Counted from the stretch's first letter, positions 22,782 through 31,520 are shown. The stretch: 64,000 nucleotides of DNA from Ardenticatenaceae bacterium (GCA_020634215.1 JACKCD010000011.1:57142-121141); one strand, 5' to 3'. The notes: generated from the sequence alone by a model not told the origin. Numbers and translations are program-made.

Positions 22782-23912
22782 TTGGCTCGAATTTACGTCA
22801 TTGATGACGATGCCCAACTGCTGCGGATGGTAGGGATGATGCTTCAGCGTGGTGGGCATGTTACCACGCTGATTAACGATCCTACTGAAGGGTTGGAGGC
22901 GATGCGGCGCGAACGGCCGGATTTAGTGGTGTTGGATGTCATGATGCCCTATCTCAACGGCCACGACCTGGCGCGGCAAATTCGCGCCACCAAAGGGTTG
23001 GAAGATTTGCCCATCCTCATCCTCACGGCGCGGACGCAGGAGGTTGACCGCCAAACAGCGTTAAGCAGTGGCGCAGATGATTATTTGAGCAAGCCAGTTT
23101 CTTTCCAAGAATTGATGGATCGCATTGATGTCTTGTTACACCGGCAAGACGAGGATGTGTCCGCAGAGCAAAATGGGTTGGTGCTGGCTTTCTACGGATT
23201 GCGCGGCGGGCGGGGGCAAACCACGTTGGCGGTGAATGTGGCGGCATCTCTGCGGCGGCTGAGCCAGCAGGAGATTTGTCTGGTTGATTTTGGGCCGCTG
23301 GGCAGCCAAAGTCTGATGCACTTCCGTTTACCGGCTCCATCGAGTTGGGTTGATTTGGCGATGGTGGGGGAACTGGATTGGGCGGGATTGTTGGAATGCA
23401 CGCGGGTTCATAGCTCCGGGGTGCGGCTGTTGCCGGTGCCAGCCCCACTGCACGCTCCTATGCTGCCAACGGCCGAAATGGTGCAGCAGGTGGTGGATGT
23501 GCTGCGAAAGCAGACGGCGGTGACGGTTTTGGATTTGCCGCCGGTGGTGAACCCGGCTTTTCGGGCGGCATTGAGCGTGGCGGATATGGCGTTCCAGGTG
23601 CTGACGCCGGATTTGGTGTCGGTACAAACGGCCGTTCAGCTTAGCCAGGTGCTAACTCAACACCAGATTAAACCTAGACAACGTTTGTTTATTCTCAACC
23701 ACGTGGCACCCGATGCACAGTTGCCGAAAACGGCCGTTGAGCGGGGCCTTGATGCCCGCATTGCGCTGGAAGTTGCTTACGATGCCAACCAAATGCTGGC
23801 TTTAACACAGGGCATACCGCTCGCCCTAACCAAGTCTGATTCGGCGATTCCGGCCTTTGCCGGCAAACTGGCGCACGCCCTCTGGCAACATGCTGTCGCT
23901 AACACAAGCTGA
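22782..23912 (+). CDS. Response-regulator receiver domain fused to a CpaE/MinD-like domain
   Basis: 376 residues from a TTG start with AAAGGAG at -13. Residues 1-120 are a receiver domain: acidic pocket DDD near residue 8, phospho-acceptor Asp in VVLDVMMPYLNG, and Lys in YLSKPVS. Residues 135-370 are a P-loop ATPase-like domain of the CpaE/ParA group (LVDFGPLGSQSLM, VLDLPPVVNPAF). The deviant Walker A reads RGGRGQTTLA, so the catalytic lysine of KGGxGKTT is glutamine and the first lysine is arginine; ATP hydrolysis may be lost. CpaE proteins help place type IV/Tad pili at the pole, but no tad genes are in view. It converges with the minus-strand gene that ends one base later. Confidence 0.85.
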   Translation: MARIYVIDDDAQLLRMVGMMLQRGGHVTTLINDPTEGLEAMRRERPDLVVLDVMMPYLNGHDLARQIRATKGLEDLPILILTARTQEVDRQTALSSGADDYLSKPVSFQELMDRIDVLLHRQDEDVSAEQNGLVLAFYGLRGGRGQTTLAVNVAASLRRLSQQEICLVDFGPLGSQSLMHFRLPAPSSWVDLAMVGELDWAGLLECTRVHSSGVRLLPVPAPLHAPMLPTAEMVQQVVDVLRKQTAVTVLDLPPVVNPAFRAALSVADMAFQVLTPDLVSVQTAVQLSQVLTQHQIKPRQRLFILNHVAPDAQLPKTAVERGLDARIALEVAYDANQMLALTQGIPLALTKSDSAIPAFAGKLAHALWQHAVANTS

Positions 23913-24608
23913 CTAATTATTTTCTACGGCGGGGTCAACTTCAATCCGAATGGGGGTTGACATGGTTATGCCACCCGAACTGTTGGTCATGACGGCTTCC
24001 AGCGTTTGAGGACCGCTGTTGAGGAAGGGAAATTGGGTGCTATGGGTTAAGAAGGTGCTGCCTTGACCCTCGGCGGTGGCAATAACACGGCCGTTTAACT
24101 TCAGCTGAATGCTCGCAATCCCCTGAACATCTCTGGCGGCAACGATATATTCGATGGTTTCTCCCTGAGTAACAGGCAAATTCCCCGAAGGAGCCAGAAT
24201 CTCGACAATGGCGGGCTGCTCCGGGGCGGTGCTGTTGGGCTGGGTGGCGGCACGGGTGGCGGACAGGTTGCCGAGGTCGGTTGCCAGGCGAGTGGTTTCA
24301 AACTGTAGTGCCTCAACGGTTTGCTGGCTTTGTGCCGATTCCTGTACGAGTTTGAGCATGTTTTGTTCGGTGGTGGCAACAACGGCCGTTTGTTGAATCA
24401 AACTCTGTTCAGCCGCCGTGCGCGTTCCCTCCGAATTTGTCAGCCGCAGCTCCGATTCTGCTTGCTTTTGTTCCAGAGCAGCGCGTGTTGTTTCATATTG
24501 TGTTTGCAGTGCCTGCCGCCCCTGATACAAAAATACAAAGGCAGAGATCAACACCAGCAGCATCATCAACAGCGTAAGGGAAATTCCGGTTAAAGTAGAT
24601 GGTTTCAT
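23913..24608 (-). CDS. Membrane-anchored coiled-coil protein with an Ig-like domain
   Basis: 231 residues: N-terminal membrane helix (SLTLLMMLLVLISAFVFLYQG, residues 10-30), then a coiled coil to about residue 110 (YETTRAALEQKQAESELRLT), an STAPEQP linker, and a C-terminal beta-sandwich (VEILAPSGNLPVTQGETIEYIVAARDVQGIASIQLKLNGRV) of the Big/Ig type. It is probably an extracytoplasmic structural or sensing protein. Transcribed toward the REC-CpaE gene with no space between the stops. One palindrome near 24379 and a variant near 24086. Confidence 0.7.
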   Translation of the reverse strand: MKPSTLTGISLTLLMMLLVLISAFVFLYQGRQALQTQYETTRAALEQKQAESELRLTNSEGTRTAAEQSLIQQTAVVATTEQNMLKLVQESAQSQQTVEALQFETTRLATDLGNLSATRAATQPNSTAPEQPAIVEILAPSGNLPVTQGETIEYIVAARDVQGIASIQLKLNGRVIATAEGQGSTFLTHSTQFPFLNSGPQTLEAVMTNSSGGITMSTPIRIEVDPAVENN

Positions 24609-24763
24609 ACACTCTTTGCAGTGGGAAAGCGTTTAGACATTGTGGGAATGCTACACGAGGATGGGGCTGGGGTCAAGCAATGGTGCGTCTACGTTCATTC
24701 GCTTTTGTGTGGGCAACAAGGTAGAGAACGAACAAGCAGGGCTGTTGGGTAAAACGTAAAGTG

Positions 24764-24816
24764 TGCTTGACATTTTGCGACACTTCGTCTATTCTGATGT
24801 CAAGCATATTTGACAT
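24764..24816 (+). promoter_or_regulatory. Promoter with overlapping inverted-repeat operator for the membrane-protein/XRE pair
   Basis: TTGACA (24767-24772), 17-base spacer, TATTCT (24790-24795) is a strong promoter. A perfect 10-bp inverted repeat TGCTTGACAT (24764-24773) / ATGTCAAGCA (24797-24806) covers the -35 box and the start site, and a third half-site TTGACAT lies at 24810-24816. This is the expected layout for repression by the XRE protein encoded at 25380. Confidence 0.7.
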
Positions 24817-24832
24817 TAGGAGGCGAAACATC

Positions 24833-25375
24833 ATGATGCGTCACGGTAAAAAAACAGGTTGGCAGCAGCTAGATGAAAAAGCTGGCTTCGACCACGATGA
24901 ACGCACCGAGCGGGTGCAGCAGGTAGGGGTGCGTCGTGTTTATTGGTTAACGGCCGTTCTCGTTCCCATCGTCGCTGCTTGGCAGCAAATGAGCTACAAA
25001 ACCGGTGGGATAGGGGTGATAATAACGGCCGTTTTGCTCACCCTGCTCTACCTGCTGTGGCAGCACCATCGGCTTGCACCGGTGGATGAACGCACGGCCC
25101 TGCTTCTAAACCGCAGCTATCGCCACGCCTATCTTTTTTTGCTGTTGACAGTTATGGGGCAGCTTACCATCCTCTTCTGGCGCAGCAACGGCATGTTGCC
25201 GGGGCTGTTTCTTTGGCCGCCGACCATCCTGCTCACCCTGTTGCCGCTGTTTGCCACTCACATTCAGCAGCGTAGCTACCCAGCACGCACCTGGCAAATC
25301 ATTGCCCTGATCGGCTTTATTAGCCTGCTGGCTGCCTTTTGGCTTGGCACGCTGCATGGCCGCGCCACTCCGTAA
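24833..25375 (+). CDS. Multi-pass membrane protein partnered with an XRE regulator
   Basis: About 181 residues from ATG 24833 (TAGGAGGCG at 24817, spacing 8); the next codon is also ATG. A charged N-terminal stretch (GKKTGWQQLDEKAGFDHDERTERVQQ) precedes four hydrophobic segments: VYWLTAVLVPIVAAW, GVIITAVLLTLLYLLW, AYLFLLLTVMGQLTILFW and the final TILLTLLPLF / IIALIGFISLLAAFW. Small membrane proteins of this type are often encoded beside a YgzD-like XRE repressor, as here (4-base gap). The function is unknown. Two palindrome copies lie near 24949 and 25025. Confidence 0.75.
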   Translation: MMRHGKKTGWQQLDEKAGFDHDERTERVQQVGVRRVYWLTAVLVPIVAAWQQMSYKTGGIGVIITAVLLTLLYLLWQHHRLAPVDERTALLLNRSYRHAYLFLLLTVMGQLTILFWRSNGMLPGLFLWPPTILLTLLPLFATHIQQRSYPARTWQIIALIGFISLLAAFWLGTLHGRATP

Positions 25376-25379
25376 CGCT

Positions 25380-25607
25380 ATGGACAAAGACCAATCGGCA
25401 CAACTACAAAACCGTTTGCGCGAGCTGCGGACAGCGCGAGGTTGGACGCAACAAGCATTGGCCGAGCGGGTAGATGTCAGCCGTCAAACGATTATTGCGA
25501 TTGAGAAGGGGCAGTACAACCCCACAACTGTGCTGGCGTTGAAGTTGGCACGGGTGCTGGAACGGCCGTTTAGCGACATTTTCTGGCTAACCGACGAACT
25601 CAGCTAA
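25380..25607 (+). CDS. XRE-family helix-turn-helix regulator
   Basis: 75 residues, essentially one HTH_3 domain: NRLRELRTARGWTQQALAERVDVSRQTIIAIEKGQYNPTTVLALKLARVL, then the short tail FSDIFWLTDELS. This closely follows the YgzD/YozG pattern of small regulators paired with membrane proteins. It probably binds the TTGACAT inverted repeat at 24764-24806. The start at ATG 25380 is preferred over upstream in-frame codons inside the previous gene. Its last 21 bases overlap the 3' end of the minus-strand oxidoreductase. The palindrome near 25560 encodes ERPF. Confidence 0.88.
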   Translation: MDKDQSAQLQNRLRELRTARGWTQQALAERVDVSRQTIIAIEKGQYNPTTVLALKLARVLERPFSDIFWLTDELS

Positions 25608-26642
25608 TGTGATCGTTGCCCCCGTGCCGGCCGACTGCCGCGCCGCTGCCAAAATTTCTACCACCGTCATGTTGTTGGCGAGCGATGAAAGGTCGGTGTC
25701 GGCCACAGTCACTTCGCCGCGTACCACGGCGGCGAAGTAGGCAAAGGGGTCGTTGTGGGGTGCGGGGCGTGGCGGGAGCGTGAGGGTAGAAACGGCCGTT
25801 TCCCGCCCCTCTCGCTGTTGAATTTGCACCGTGTCTCGATTAACGGCCGTTATTACCCCCGTTTGCCCATAAACCTCCATATCCTTGCGATGATATGGCC
25901 AGTTCCACGACCCCTGTACAATGGCCTGAGCGTGGGGATAGGTGAGGATGATGGTGGCTTCGTCGTCTACGTGGGGGTAGATGTGGGGTTTGATTTGCTG
26001 AGTGACGGCGGTAACGGTTAACGGCCGTTCTCCCCCCATCAACCACGTCATCAAATTCGCCCCATAACAACCAAAATCAATCAACGCCCCGCCCCCGTTC
26101 AGTGCTGGGTCGGTCAGCCAGGCTAAAAACTCCGGCGAGCAGCCAATTTCCTGTGGCCCCCAATGCCCATCATGCACCACCACCTTCCACACGTTGCCTA
26201 TCGGGCTTGCGCTGTGAAGCTGTTCATAGGCCCAATGGTTGCTGGCGTACCACGTCGTTTCATAGTTGGTTAGCAGGTGAATGTGGTGCTGGCGGGCCAA
26301 TGCCGCCATTTCTTGGGCATGATCCAGCCGGAACGCCAGCGGTTTCTCCACCATCACATGAATGCCGCGTGGGGCGCAGGCGCGAACCACGGCCAAATGG
26401 TCGTAAATGGAGCCAAACGCCACCACGGCCTCCGGCTTGGCTGTGTCCAGCATCGCCTCTAAATCGGCATAGACCAGGTTGGTGTCAAAGTGAAACCGTT
26501 GGGCGTAGCGTGCCACCACGTCCTGCCGGCTTTCGGCAATGCCGACCAAGGCGATGTTGGGGAGAAACGGCCGTTCAAAAACCCAGCTTACATGCCCATG
26601 CGTCAGTCCTGCCACACCCAAACGAACCGAAGTTTGTGTCAT
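25587..26642 (-). CDS. Gfo/Idh/MocA-family NAD(P)-dependent oxidoreductase
   Basis: 351 residues. Rossmann fold at the N-terminus (RLGVAGLTHGHV), the family EKPLA motif near residue 101, then the alpha/beta substrate domain with ALIDFGCYGANLMTWLMGG. The GxGxxG glycine motif is altered to GVAGLTHGH, as in several sugar-linked members. It probably acts on a sugar or inositol derivative; the substrate cannot be inferred. It converges on the XRE gene and follows a hairpin repeat at 26659-26715. Four palindrome copies. Confidence 0.85.
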   Translation of the reverse strand: MTQTSVRLGVAGLTHGHVSWVFERPFLPNIALVGIAESRQDVVARYAQRFHFDTNLVYADLEAMLDTAKPEAVVAFGSIYDHLAVVRACAPRGIHVMVEKPLAFRLDHAQEMAALARQHHIHLLTNYETTWYASNHWAYEQLHSASPIGNVWKVVVHDGHWGPQEIGCSPEFLAWLTDPALNGGGALIDFGCYGANLMTWLMGGERPLTVTAVTQQIKPHIYPHVDDEATIILTYPHAQAIVQGSWNWPYHRKDMEVYGQTGVITAVNRDTVQIQQREGRETAVSTLTLPPRPAPHNDPFAYFAAVVRGEVTVADTDLSSLANNMTVVEILAAARQSAGTGATITLAEFVG

Positions 26643-26658
26643 CTTTCTCCTGCCATCG

Positions 26659-26715
26659 AACGCAGATTCCCCTGATTTATATAGCTATCAGGACAATCAG
26701 GAAAATCTGCGTCCT
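26659..26715. repeat. Dispersed inverted repeat (CGCAGATT..AATCTGCG family), copy 2
   Basis: AACGCAGATTCCCCTGATT on the left and AATCAGGAAAATCTGCGTCC on the right, separated by a short centre. It lies between two minus-strand genes. Confidence 0.75.
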
Positions 26716-26729
26716 ATTTTTTCAACGTC

Positions 26730-28967
26730 TTACGCAACCAACCCAATCACCCAGGTCAGCAAATTGCCGTAGCCGCGTTGCACAAAGCCAGGCCAGCCGG
26801 TGCCCGGCAGCAGCGGCGGGAAGCTGGTGGCATTGTCTTCATTGAAACGGTTGCCTTGCCCCGAGCCATCCCACAAAATATCGCCAACGGGAATGCCCAT
26901 GTCTTTGATAAATTTGTCTGGGTCATAACCATTATTTTCATAGCTGTTGTCATGAACCCAGTTGTATTCGGGCAGCGGCCCCACGTCAATCTCGTTTTTG
27001 TCAAATGCCCCCGAACCGGTTAGGCTAAAAACGGCGACACCGCTGGTTTTATTACCAGCAAGCTGGTTGTTATAGGCTTCAGCGTGGTCGGTTGCCAGCA
27101 GCAGCAGCCCCACCCCCGGCGGCAAGATGCTGACGGTGGAGCCAGCGCGGCCGAAGTTGGCAAGGTTGTTGTTTTCTAACACATTGTCATAGATTTTGGT
27201 TTCGCGGGAGACTTTGGAGGTGAGCTGGGGCAGAAGGACGATCAAAATGCCAAGGGTGTTGTCATGGGCGTGGTTGTTGTAAACTTCGCCGCCGACCGTA
27301 TTCTCCAGTTCAATACCAATGACGTTGCCATAGACCACGCTGTCGCGCACGGTGACGTTTTCGCACTGCCCGGCATAAATGCCAGCATCGTCTACCCCTG
27401 TGACCTCCATACGTTCAACCAGGACGTTACTGCTTTGCACCGGGTAGATGCCGTAGGTTCCCACGTTTTCGGCGTAGATGTCGTGGAAATGGACACCTGT
27501 GACCCCTTCAACCAGTACGCCATTGTCAGTGTAGTTGCGGACGGTGAAGTTGCCCACGCGGAAGTTGTTGCCGGAGGAGATGATTCCTTCGGTTAACACC
27601 TCTTCCCCATCGAGTATCGGCCATTCACCGGCATCGTTCGGCACGCCGATGAGGGTGATGTCGCTGAGGTCAACGACGACGCGCTCGTGGTAGGTTCCGT
27701 AGGGGACTTCGATGGTGTCGCCGGGCTGGGCGCGATCAACGGCCGTTTGTATACTCTCCCCCGGCTGCACCCGAATCGTCATCGGTTCCCGCGCTGCATT
27801 TTGCCCACTGCTGCCGCCAATATTGATTTGCGCCGCCAATTCTCGCGCCGGGTTGGGCTGGGGCGCAACGACGGGCAGGCCGGAAGGAACGGCCGTTGGC
27901 ACCTCCGGCATCTGGCTCTCATCTGTTAGCGCATAAAGAAACGATGCCAAATCTGCCCGTTCCTGTGCGTTTAGCTCAAACCCGTTGACAAAAACGTCCA
28001 CATTATCTGCCCCGTGGGCGCGGCCACCCCCCTCGGCATAAAAATCCACCACATCCTCTAGCGTTGCCAACGAGCCATTGTGCATGTAGGGAGCCGTTAA
28101 AACGACATTTCGCAGCGAGGGTACCTTGAACGCCCCCGTCAGCCCATCGTTGACCACCCCAGCACGGCCAGGGTCATCGCTTGGCACACCAACCACGCGG
28201 AAGGTGTCGCTGGCGAAGGTGGGGGCGGCGTGGCATTCAAAACAGCGAGTGGCTCCAGAGCGAAACAGGGCCAGCCCCCGCCGCTGCTGTGCCGTCAACG
28301 CCTCAAAGTTGCCAGCGGCGTACTGGTCAAAGGGGCTGTTGTTGCTGATGAGGGTGCGCTGGAAGGCGGCTAGGCTTTTTTCAATGTTGTCGAGCGTTAC
28401 TGCGTCATCATAGACGGCTTCAAATAATTGCTCGTATTCGGGAATAGCGGCCAACTCGGCCACCAGTGCGGCCGTGTCGTCAACTCCCATTTCGTGGGGG
28501 TGGGTCAGCGGAAATTCGACTTGGGCTTCAAGGGAGTCTAAACGGCCGTCCCAAAATAAATTTTGCGCGTAGGCCACATTCCACAAGCCGGGGGTGTTGC
28601 GCGTCAGGGGCGTGCCATCTGGCCCTGTTGCCACCGTTTTGCCGTCGCTAAAACCCAGGTTAGGGTTATGGCAGGAGGCGCAAGCAATGTCGTTGTTTTG
28701 CGAAAGAACCGGGTCAAAAAAGAGCAAACGTCCCAGCAATGCCTTGTCATCCGTGGTCGGATTGTCGGCAGGTTCGTTGGTGGCCGGAAATTCACGCTGT
28801 AAACCCGAGTAGGAGGGCTGCACGCTTTTGGCTCCTGCACCATAGTCGGCTGGGTCTGGCACAGTGTCGGCAGCGGCCGGCATGACGGCGGCCACCAGAA
28901 AAATGGCGGCCAGCAGCAGCACCAACCCTAAACCAAGACGGACAACCCATTTGAGCAATGTTTTCAT
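26730..28967 (-). CDS. Di-heme cytochrome c peroxidase fused to a right-handed beta-helix domain
   Basis: 745 residues. A signal/anchor segment (VVRLGLGLVLLLAAIFLVAAVM, ending AAADT) is followed by a MauG/CcpA-type peroxidase (residues 45-350) with two heme motifs, CASCH and CFECH, the conserved LGRLLFFDPVLS opening and the MHNGSLATLEDVVDFY stretch. After a proline/valine-rich linker, residues 390-700 form a NosD/parallel beta-helix domain (IRVQPGESIQTAVDRAQPGDTIEVPYGTYHERV, repeated N-V-x-V-x-D turns). It is exported and may couple peroxide reduction to binding of a polysaccharide or surface. The fusion is unusual. Two exact palindrome copies near 27738 and 27887. Confidence 0.88.
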   Translation of the reverse strand: MKTLLKWVVRLGLGLVLLLAAIFLVAAVMPAAADTVPDPADYGAGAKSVQPSYSGLQREFPATNEPADNPTTDDKALLGRLLFFDPVLSQNNDIACASCHNPNLGFSDGKTVATGPDGTPLTRNTPGLWNVAYAQNLFWDGRLDSLEAQVEFPLTHPHEMGVDDTAALVAELAAIPEYEQLFEAVYDDAVTLDNIEKSLAAFQRTLISNNSPFDQYAAGNFEALTAQQRRGLALFRSGATRCFECHAAPTFASDTFRVVGVPSDDPGRAGVVNDGLTGAFKVPSLRNVVLTAPYMHNGSLATLEDVVDFYAEGGGRAHGADNVDVFVNGFELNAQERADLASFLYALTDESQMPEVPTAVPSGLPVVAPQPNPARELAAQINIGGSSGQNAAREPMTIRVQPGESIQTAVDRAQPGDTIEVPYGTYHERVVVDLSDITLIGVPNDAGEWPILDGEEVLTEGIISSGNNFRVGNFTVRNYTDNGVLVEGVTGVHFHDIYAENVGTYGIYPVQSSNVLVERMEVTGVDDAGIYAGQCENVTVRDSVVYGNVIGIELENTVGGEVYNNHAHDNTLGILIVLLPQLTSKVSRETKIYDNVLENNNLANFGRAGSTVSILPPGVGLLLLATDHAEAYNNQLAGNKTSGVAVFSLTGSGAFDKNEIDVGPLPEYNWVHDNSYENNGYDPDKFIKDMGIPVGDILWDGSGQGNRFNEDNATSFPPLLPGTGWPGFVQRGYGNLLTWVIGLVA

Positions 28968-29073
28968 GATCTTCTCCTCATGTTTTCCCGAAAGCTCCGT
29001 TTATAGATGCGCCTATTGTATTTTTGTCTGTCAGATTCGCCAATTCCGCCAGCGATCCGCCTGTTAGCAAAAT

Positions 29074-29101
29074 TTGGCAACGGCCGTTTTTTTGCTATAA
29101 T
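29074..29101 (+). promoter_or_regulatory. Promoter of tRNA-Met with AACGGCCGTT in its spacer
   Basis: TTGGCA (29074-29079), spacer of 16, TATAAT (29096-29101) with extended -10 TGC. The iterated palindrome occupies 29079-29088 and ends 7 bases before the -10 box. The tRNA begins 14 bases after the -10. Confidence 0.75.
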
Positions 29102-29115
29102 TTTGCTTGCTTTGT

Positions 29116-29192
29116 GGCGCTATAGCTCAGTTGGTTAGAGCGAGGGACTCATAAGCCCTAGGTCACTGGTTCAAATCCAGTTGGCGCCACCA
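29116..29192 (+). tRNA. tRNA-Met (anticodon CAT)
   Basis: Acceptor GGCGCTA/TGGCGCC, discriminator A and an encoded CCA (29190-29192). D arm AGCTCAGTTGGTTAGAGC, anticodon loop with CAT in GACTCATAAGC, T arm CACTGGTTCAAATCCAGTT. It most resembles elongator Met; a CAT-anticodon tRNA-Ile with lysidine cannot be wholly excluded from sequence. Confidence 0.95.
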
Positions 29193-29197
29193 AAAAA

Positions 29198-29233
29198 ACA
29201 GAGCCACCTTGCATAAGGTGGCTCTGTTTTTTT
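29198..29233 (+). terminator. Terminator of tRNA-Met
   Basis: ACAGAGCCACCTT (29198-29210), loop GCAT, AAGGTGGCTCTGT (29215-29227), then a T tract. 13-bp perfect stem. Confidence 0.93.
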
Positions 29234-29277
29234 GTTAGGCAATCTTGCCGTTGTGGCTCAAGAAGTGGCTTACATTT

Positions 29278-30102
29278 CTAAAATGGTACGTCATCACCAT
29301 CTGCACTCTGATACCATTGGCGCAAAAAGGTCATTGCTTTGTTTAATTGGTTGGCTGGCATTTGCTTGTAGCTGGTAATGCCAAATTGGCGGTACAGTTC
29401 GCCATAGACGCTGCCAAATTCGCTGCGGCCAGACTTTTCGCCCAGCTTAAAAGCAAGGGCTTTGACCGCCTGGCTAAGTTGGGCGGCTTGCTCTTCGCTG
29501 ACTGGCTGGCCTGATTCGAGTTTTTGCTCAACGGCCGTTAATCGCTTGTCCAGATTCCCCACCACCACTGCTGCTTTGTCCAACCTCCCCATGACCCGCC
29601 GCTCAAGCTGGATTTGTTCCTCGGCCATTCGCGCAATGGCTAATCCCATTTCGCGCACTTGTAGCAAGACCGGGTTAGGGGAAACGGCCGTTTCCGACGG
29701 AGCCAAAAAGGCATCGGCCAGCACGCGGTAGCATTCACGCTGGTAGCGGATAAGCTGCTCCTTAACTTCTGGCTTGACCCTGCTGGCGTTGATGCCAAAC
29801 AGAAAGCCATTGATGAAGTCGAGGGGAAGGCAAAGCATGTCGCTGTGATGAGGGCGTTTGCTGCCGATGTCTGAGGGTGTTACACCCACAGAGATAGTTT
29901 GGGCAACATCCATCAGGACAAGGTCGCGCTGGATGCGTTGCCGTTGGCCGGAAAAGTCTACGCCCAAGAAGTCGCAAATGGGGCGAATGGGGACATAGAC
30001 CACCGAACGGCCGTTTTCCTGCACCACAACGGCCGTTAATTCGTCGTCATAAAACAAGACGGTGCGCTGTTCGATGGGGGTGAGTGGGTGGTTGTTGCTC
30101 AT
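29278..30102 (-). CDS. Phage antirepressor-like protein (P22_AR_N domain)
   Basis: 274 residues. The N-terminal domain (VLFYDDELTAVVVQENGRSVVYVPIRPICDFLGVDFSGQRQRIQRD) is the P22 antirepressor/BRO-type fold. The middle is helical, and the C-terminus has YGELYRQFGITSYKQMPANQLNKAMTFLRQW, typical of the P22AR C-terminal/ORF6C domain that binds repressors or DNA. Such genes occur in prophages but also as chromosomal orphans. Here no other phage genes are near, and four palindrome copies show long residence in this genome. It lies 45 bases past the tRNA-Met terminator, a common integration neighbourhood. Confidence 0.82.
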   Translation of the reverse strand: MSNNHPLTPIEQRTVLFYDDELTAVVVQENGRSVVYVPIRPICDFLGVDFSGQRQRIQRDLVLMDVAQTISVGVTPSDIGSKRPHHSDMLCLPLDFINGFLFGINASRVKPEVKEQLIRYQRECYRVLADAFLAPSETAVSPNPVLLQVREMGLAIARMAEEQIQLERRVMGRLDKAAVVVGNLDKRLTAVEQKLESGQPVSEEQAAQLSQAVKALAFKLGEKSGRSEFGSVYGELYRQFGITSYKQMPANQLNKAMTFLRQWYQSADGDDVPF

Positions 30103-30246
30103 AAAGAAACGGCCGTTACGATTTCAAGCCAGGGCTGAAGATCGCTTCATCTTGATATCCAATAGTGTATCAAAGTTCCTATCCTCGCCAACCAGTCAAA
30201 GCTCTCTGTTGCGGCTAAAGAACGAGTTTAAATAACTTATCCATTT

Positions 30247-30280
30247 AGATTGGTTCAATCTCCAAAGTTTGAACCAATCT
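30247..30280. repeat. AGATTGGTTCAATCT hairpin repeat, copy 1
   Basis: AGATTGGTTCAATCT followed by its inverse ending GAACCAATCT. The same unit occurs at 40170-40202 and 54113-54145. It lies between two minus-strand genes. Confidence 0.75.
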
Positions 30281-30297
30281 TGACCCACGAAATCTGG

Positions 30298-31440
30298 CTA
30301 GGGGGCTGGCGGGAGGTCGCCAAGGCGCTCGGCTTGCAGCGTGGTAGCATTGAGCCGGTAAAGACCGGGCAGCGTGTTGCTGTCATTTTCAGGCAAGCAG
30401 GTGGCGGCGATGGCGATCTCGAATTGGTTGTCGTTTACCCAACGGCCGTTATCCATCGGGTAAAACTGCCCCATCTCGCCTCCCTTTGCCTGCGGCAGCC
30501 CCGCAAATTGGTGTTCATCCAGCAGCCACAGCCGATTACCCTGCTCATCAAGTTCCATAATAGCCAATCGGCGATCCACCATGCAGGCATCGCCATAGCT
30601 GGTGCCGCTGATGAGGGAGAGAAAACGGCCGTTTTGCGCCATCCCCACCTCATGCAAATCCTCATCATAAAAGCCCAGCGGCATAACCTGGCTGGTTGTG
30701 ACATCAACCGACCACAGCGCATGGCGAATGCCAATGGTGCTGTTGGCAATGCGCTCAGTGCTATCTTCGGTAACAAAAACCAGCTTTTTGCCAGAGGGCA
30801 GCCACGCTATTTCGCTGATGGGGTGGTCGGTGACAGTGATCTCGGTCAGCAAATCGGGCGACTCTGCCAGCACCAGCGAACGGTCGCCCAGCCGTTGGGC
30901 AATGAGGGTGCCATCGGGTGAGGGGGCGGCGAGGGGTTTGGGGGTGGCATTGACCCAAAAACGGCCGTTAACCAGCAGACTATCGCCCAAATACAGCAGC
31001 ACTTCATACTTGCCCGGCTGCAACCCGCCTCCCGTAAAATCATAAACCGACACATCGCGCACCGTGCCGCTGGATGCCTCTGCCCACGCCTCTTCCCGCT
31101 CCAGCCACGGCTCCCCATTAAGCCGCCACACGCGGCGCACGGCGGCCTCGGCGGGGATGTTGGCATAATCCCAAACGGCAAAAATTTGCTCCGTACCCTG
31201 CGGGAAATACGGCTGGGGCGCGGCATCGGCACTGGTGGCAAAGCGCAGGTTGTAGAAGGCAGGAAGGGTGGGGTCAGGGGTCACAACCGTTGGTGAGGGC
31301 TGCGGTGGGTCGGCAACGGCGGTGGGCAAGATGAGGGTGGTCGCTTCGTCAGAAACGGCCGTTTCGCCGGGGGGTGTGGATGTTGAACAGGCGGTTAGCA
31401 AGACAAATAGCAGGAAGGGAAGGGAAATTTTTAGGTTCAT
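30298..31440 (-). CDS. Secreted lipoprotein of unknown function
   Basis: 380 residues from ATG 31440, the first start that gives a signal peptide. MNLKISLPFLLFVLLTAC is a lipoprotein signal with lipobox LLTAC, followed by a threonine/proline-rich tether. The body shows WD/TolB-like beta strands (LVLAESPDLLTEITVTDHPISEIAWLPSGKKLVFVTED, HALWSVDVTTSQVMPLGFYDED), suggesting a beta-propeller half or a stalled propeller. Extracytoplasmic binding role is inference. The frame is open further upstream but that part has no credible start. Four palindrome copies lie inside and two more just upstream. Confidence 0.75.
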   Translation of the reverse strand: MNLKISLPFLLFVLLTACSTSTPPGETAVSDEATTLILPTAVADPPQPSPTVVTPDPTLPAFYNLRFATSADAAPQPYFPQGTEQIFAVWDYANIPAEAAVRRVWRLNGEPWLEREEAWAEASSGTVRDVSVYDFTGGGLQPGKYEVLLYLGDSLLVNGRFWVNATPKPLAAPSPDGTLIAQRLGDRSLVLAESPDLLTEITVTDHPISEIAWLPSGKKLVFVTEDSTERIANSTIGIRHALWSVDVTTSQVMPLGFYDEDLHEVGMAQNGRFLSLISGTSYGDACMVDRRLAIMELDEQGNRLWLLDEHQFAGLPQAKGGEMGQFYPMDNGRWVNDNQFEIAIAATCLPENDSNTLPGLYRLNATTLQAERLGDLPPAP

Positions 31441-31520
31441 GGAGGCAGCATAACCCCCAACGGCCGTTTTTGCTTGACGACTGGACGGTGCAAAACGGCC
31501 GTTTGCCCTACAGGGTCGTG

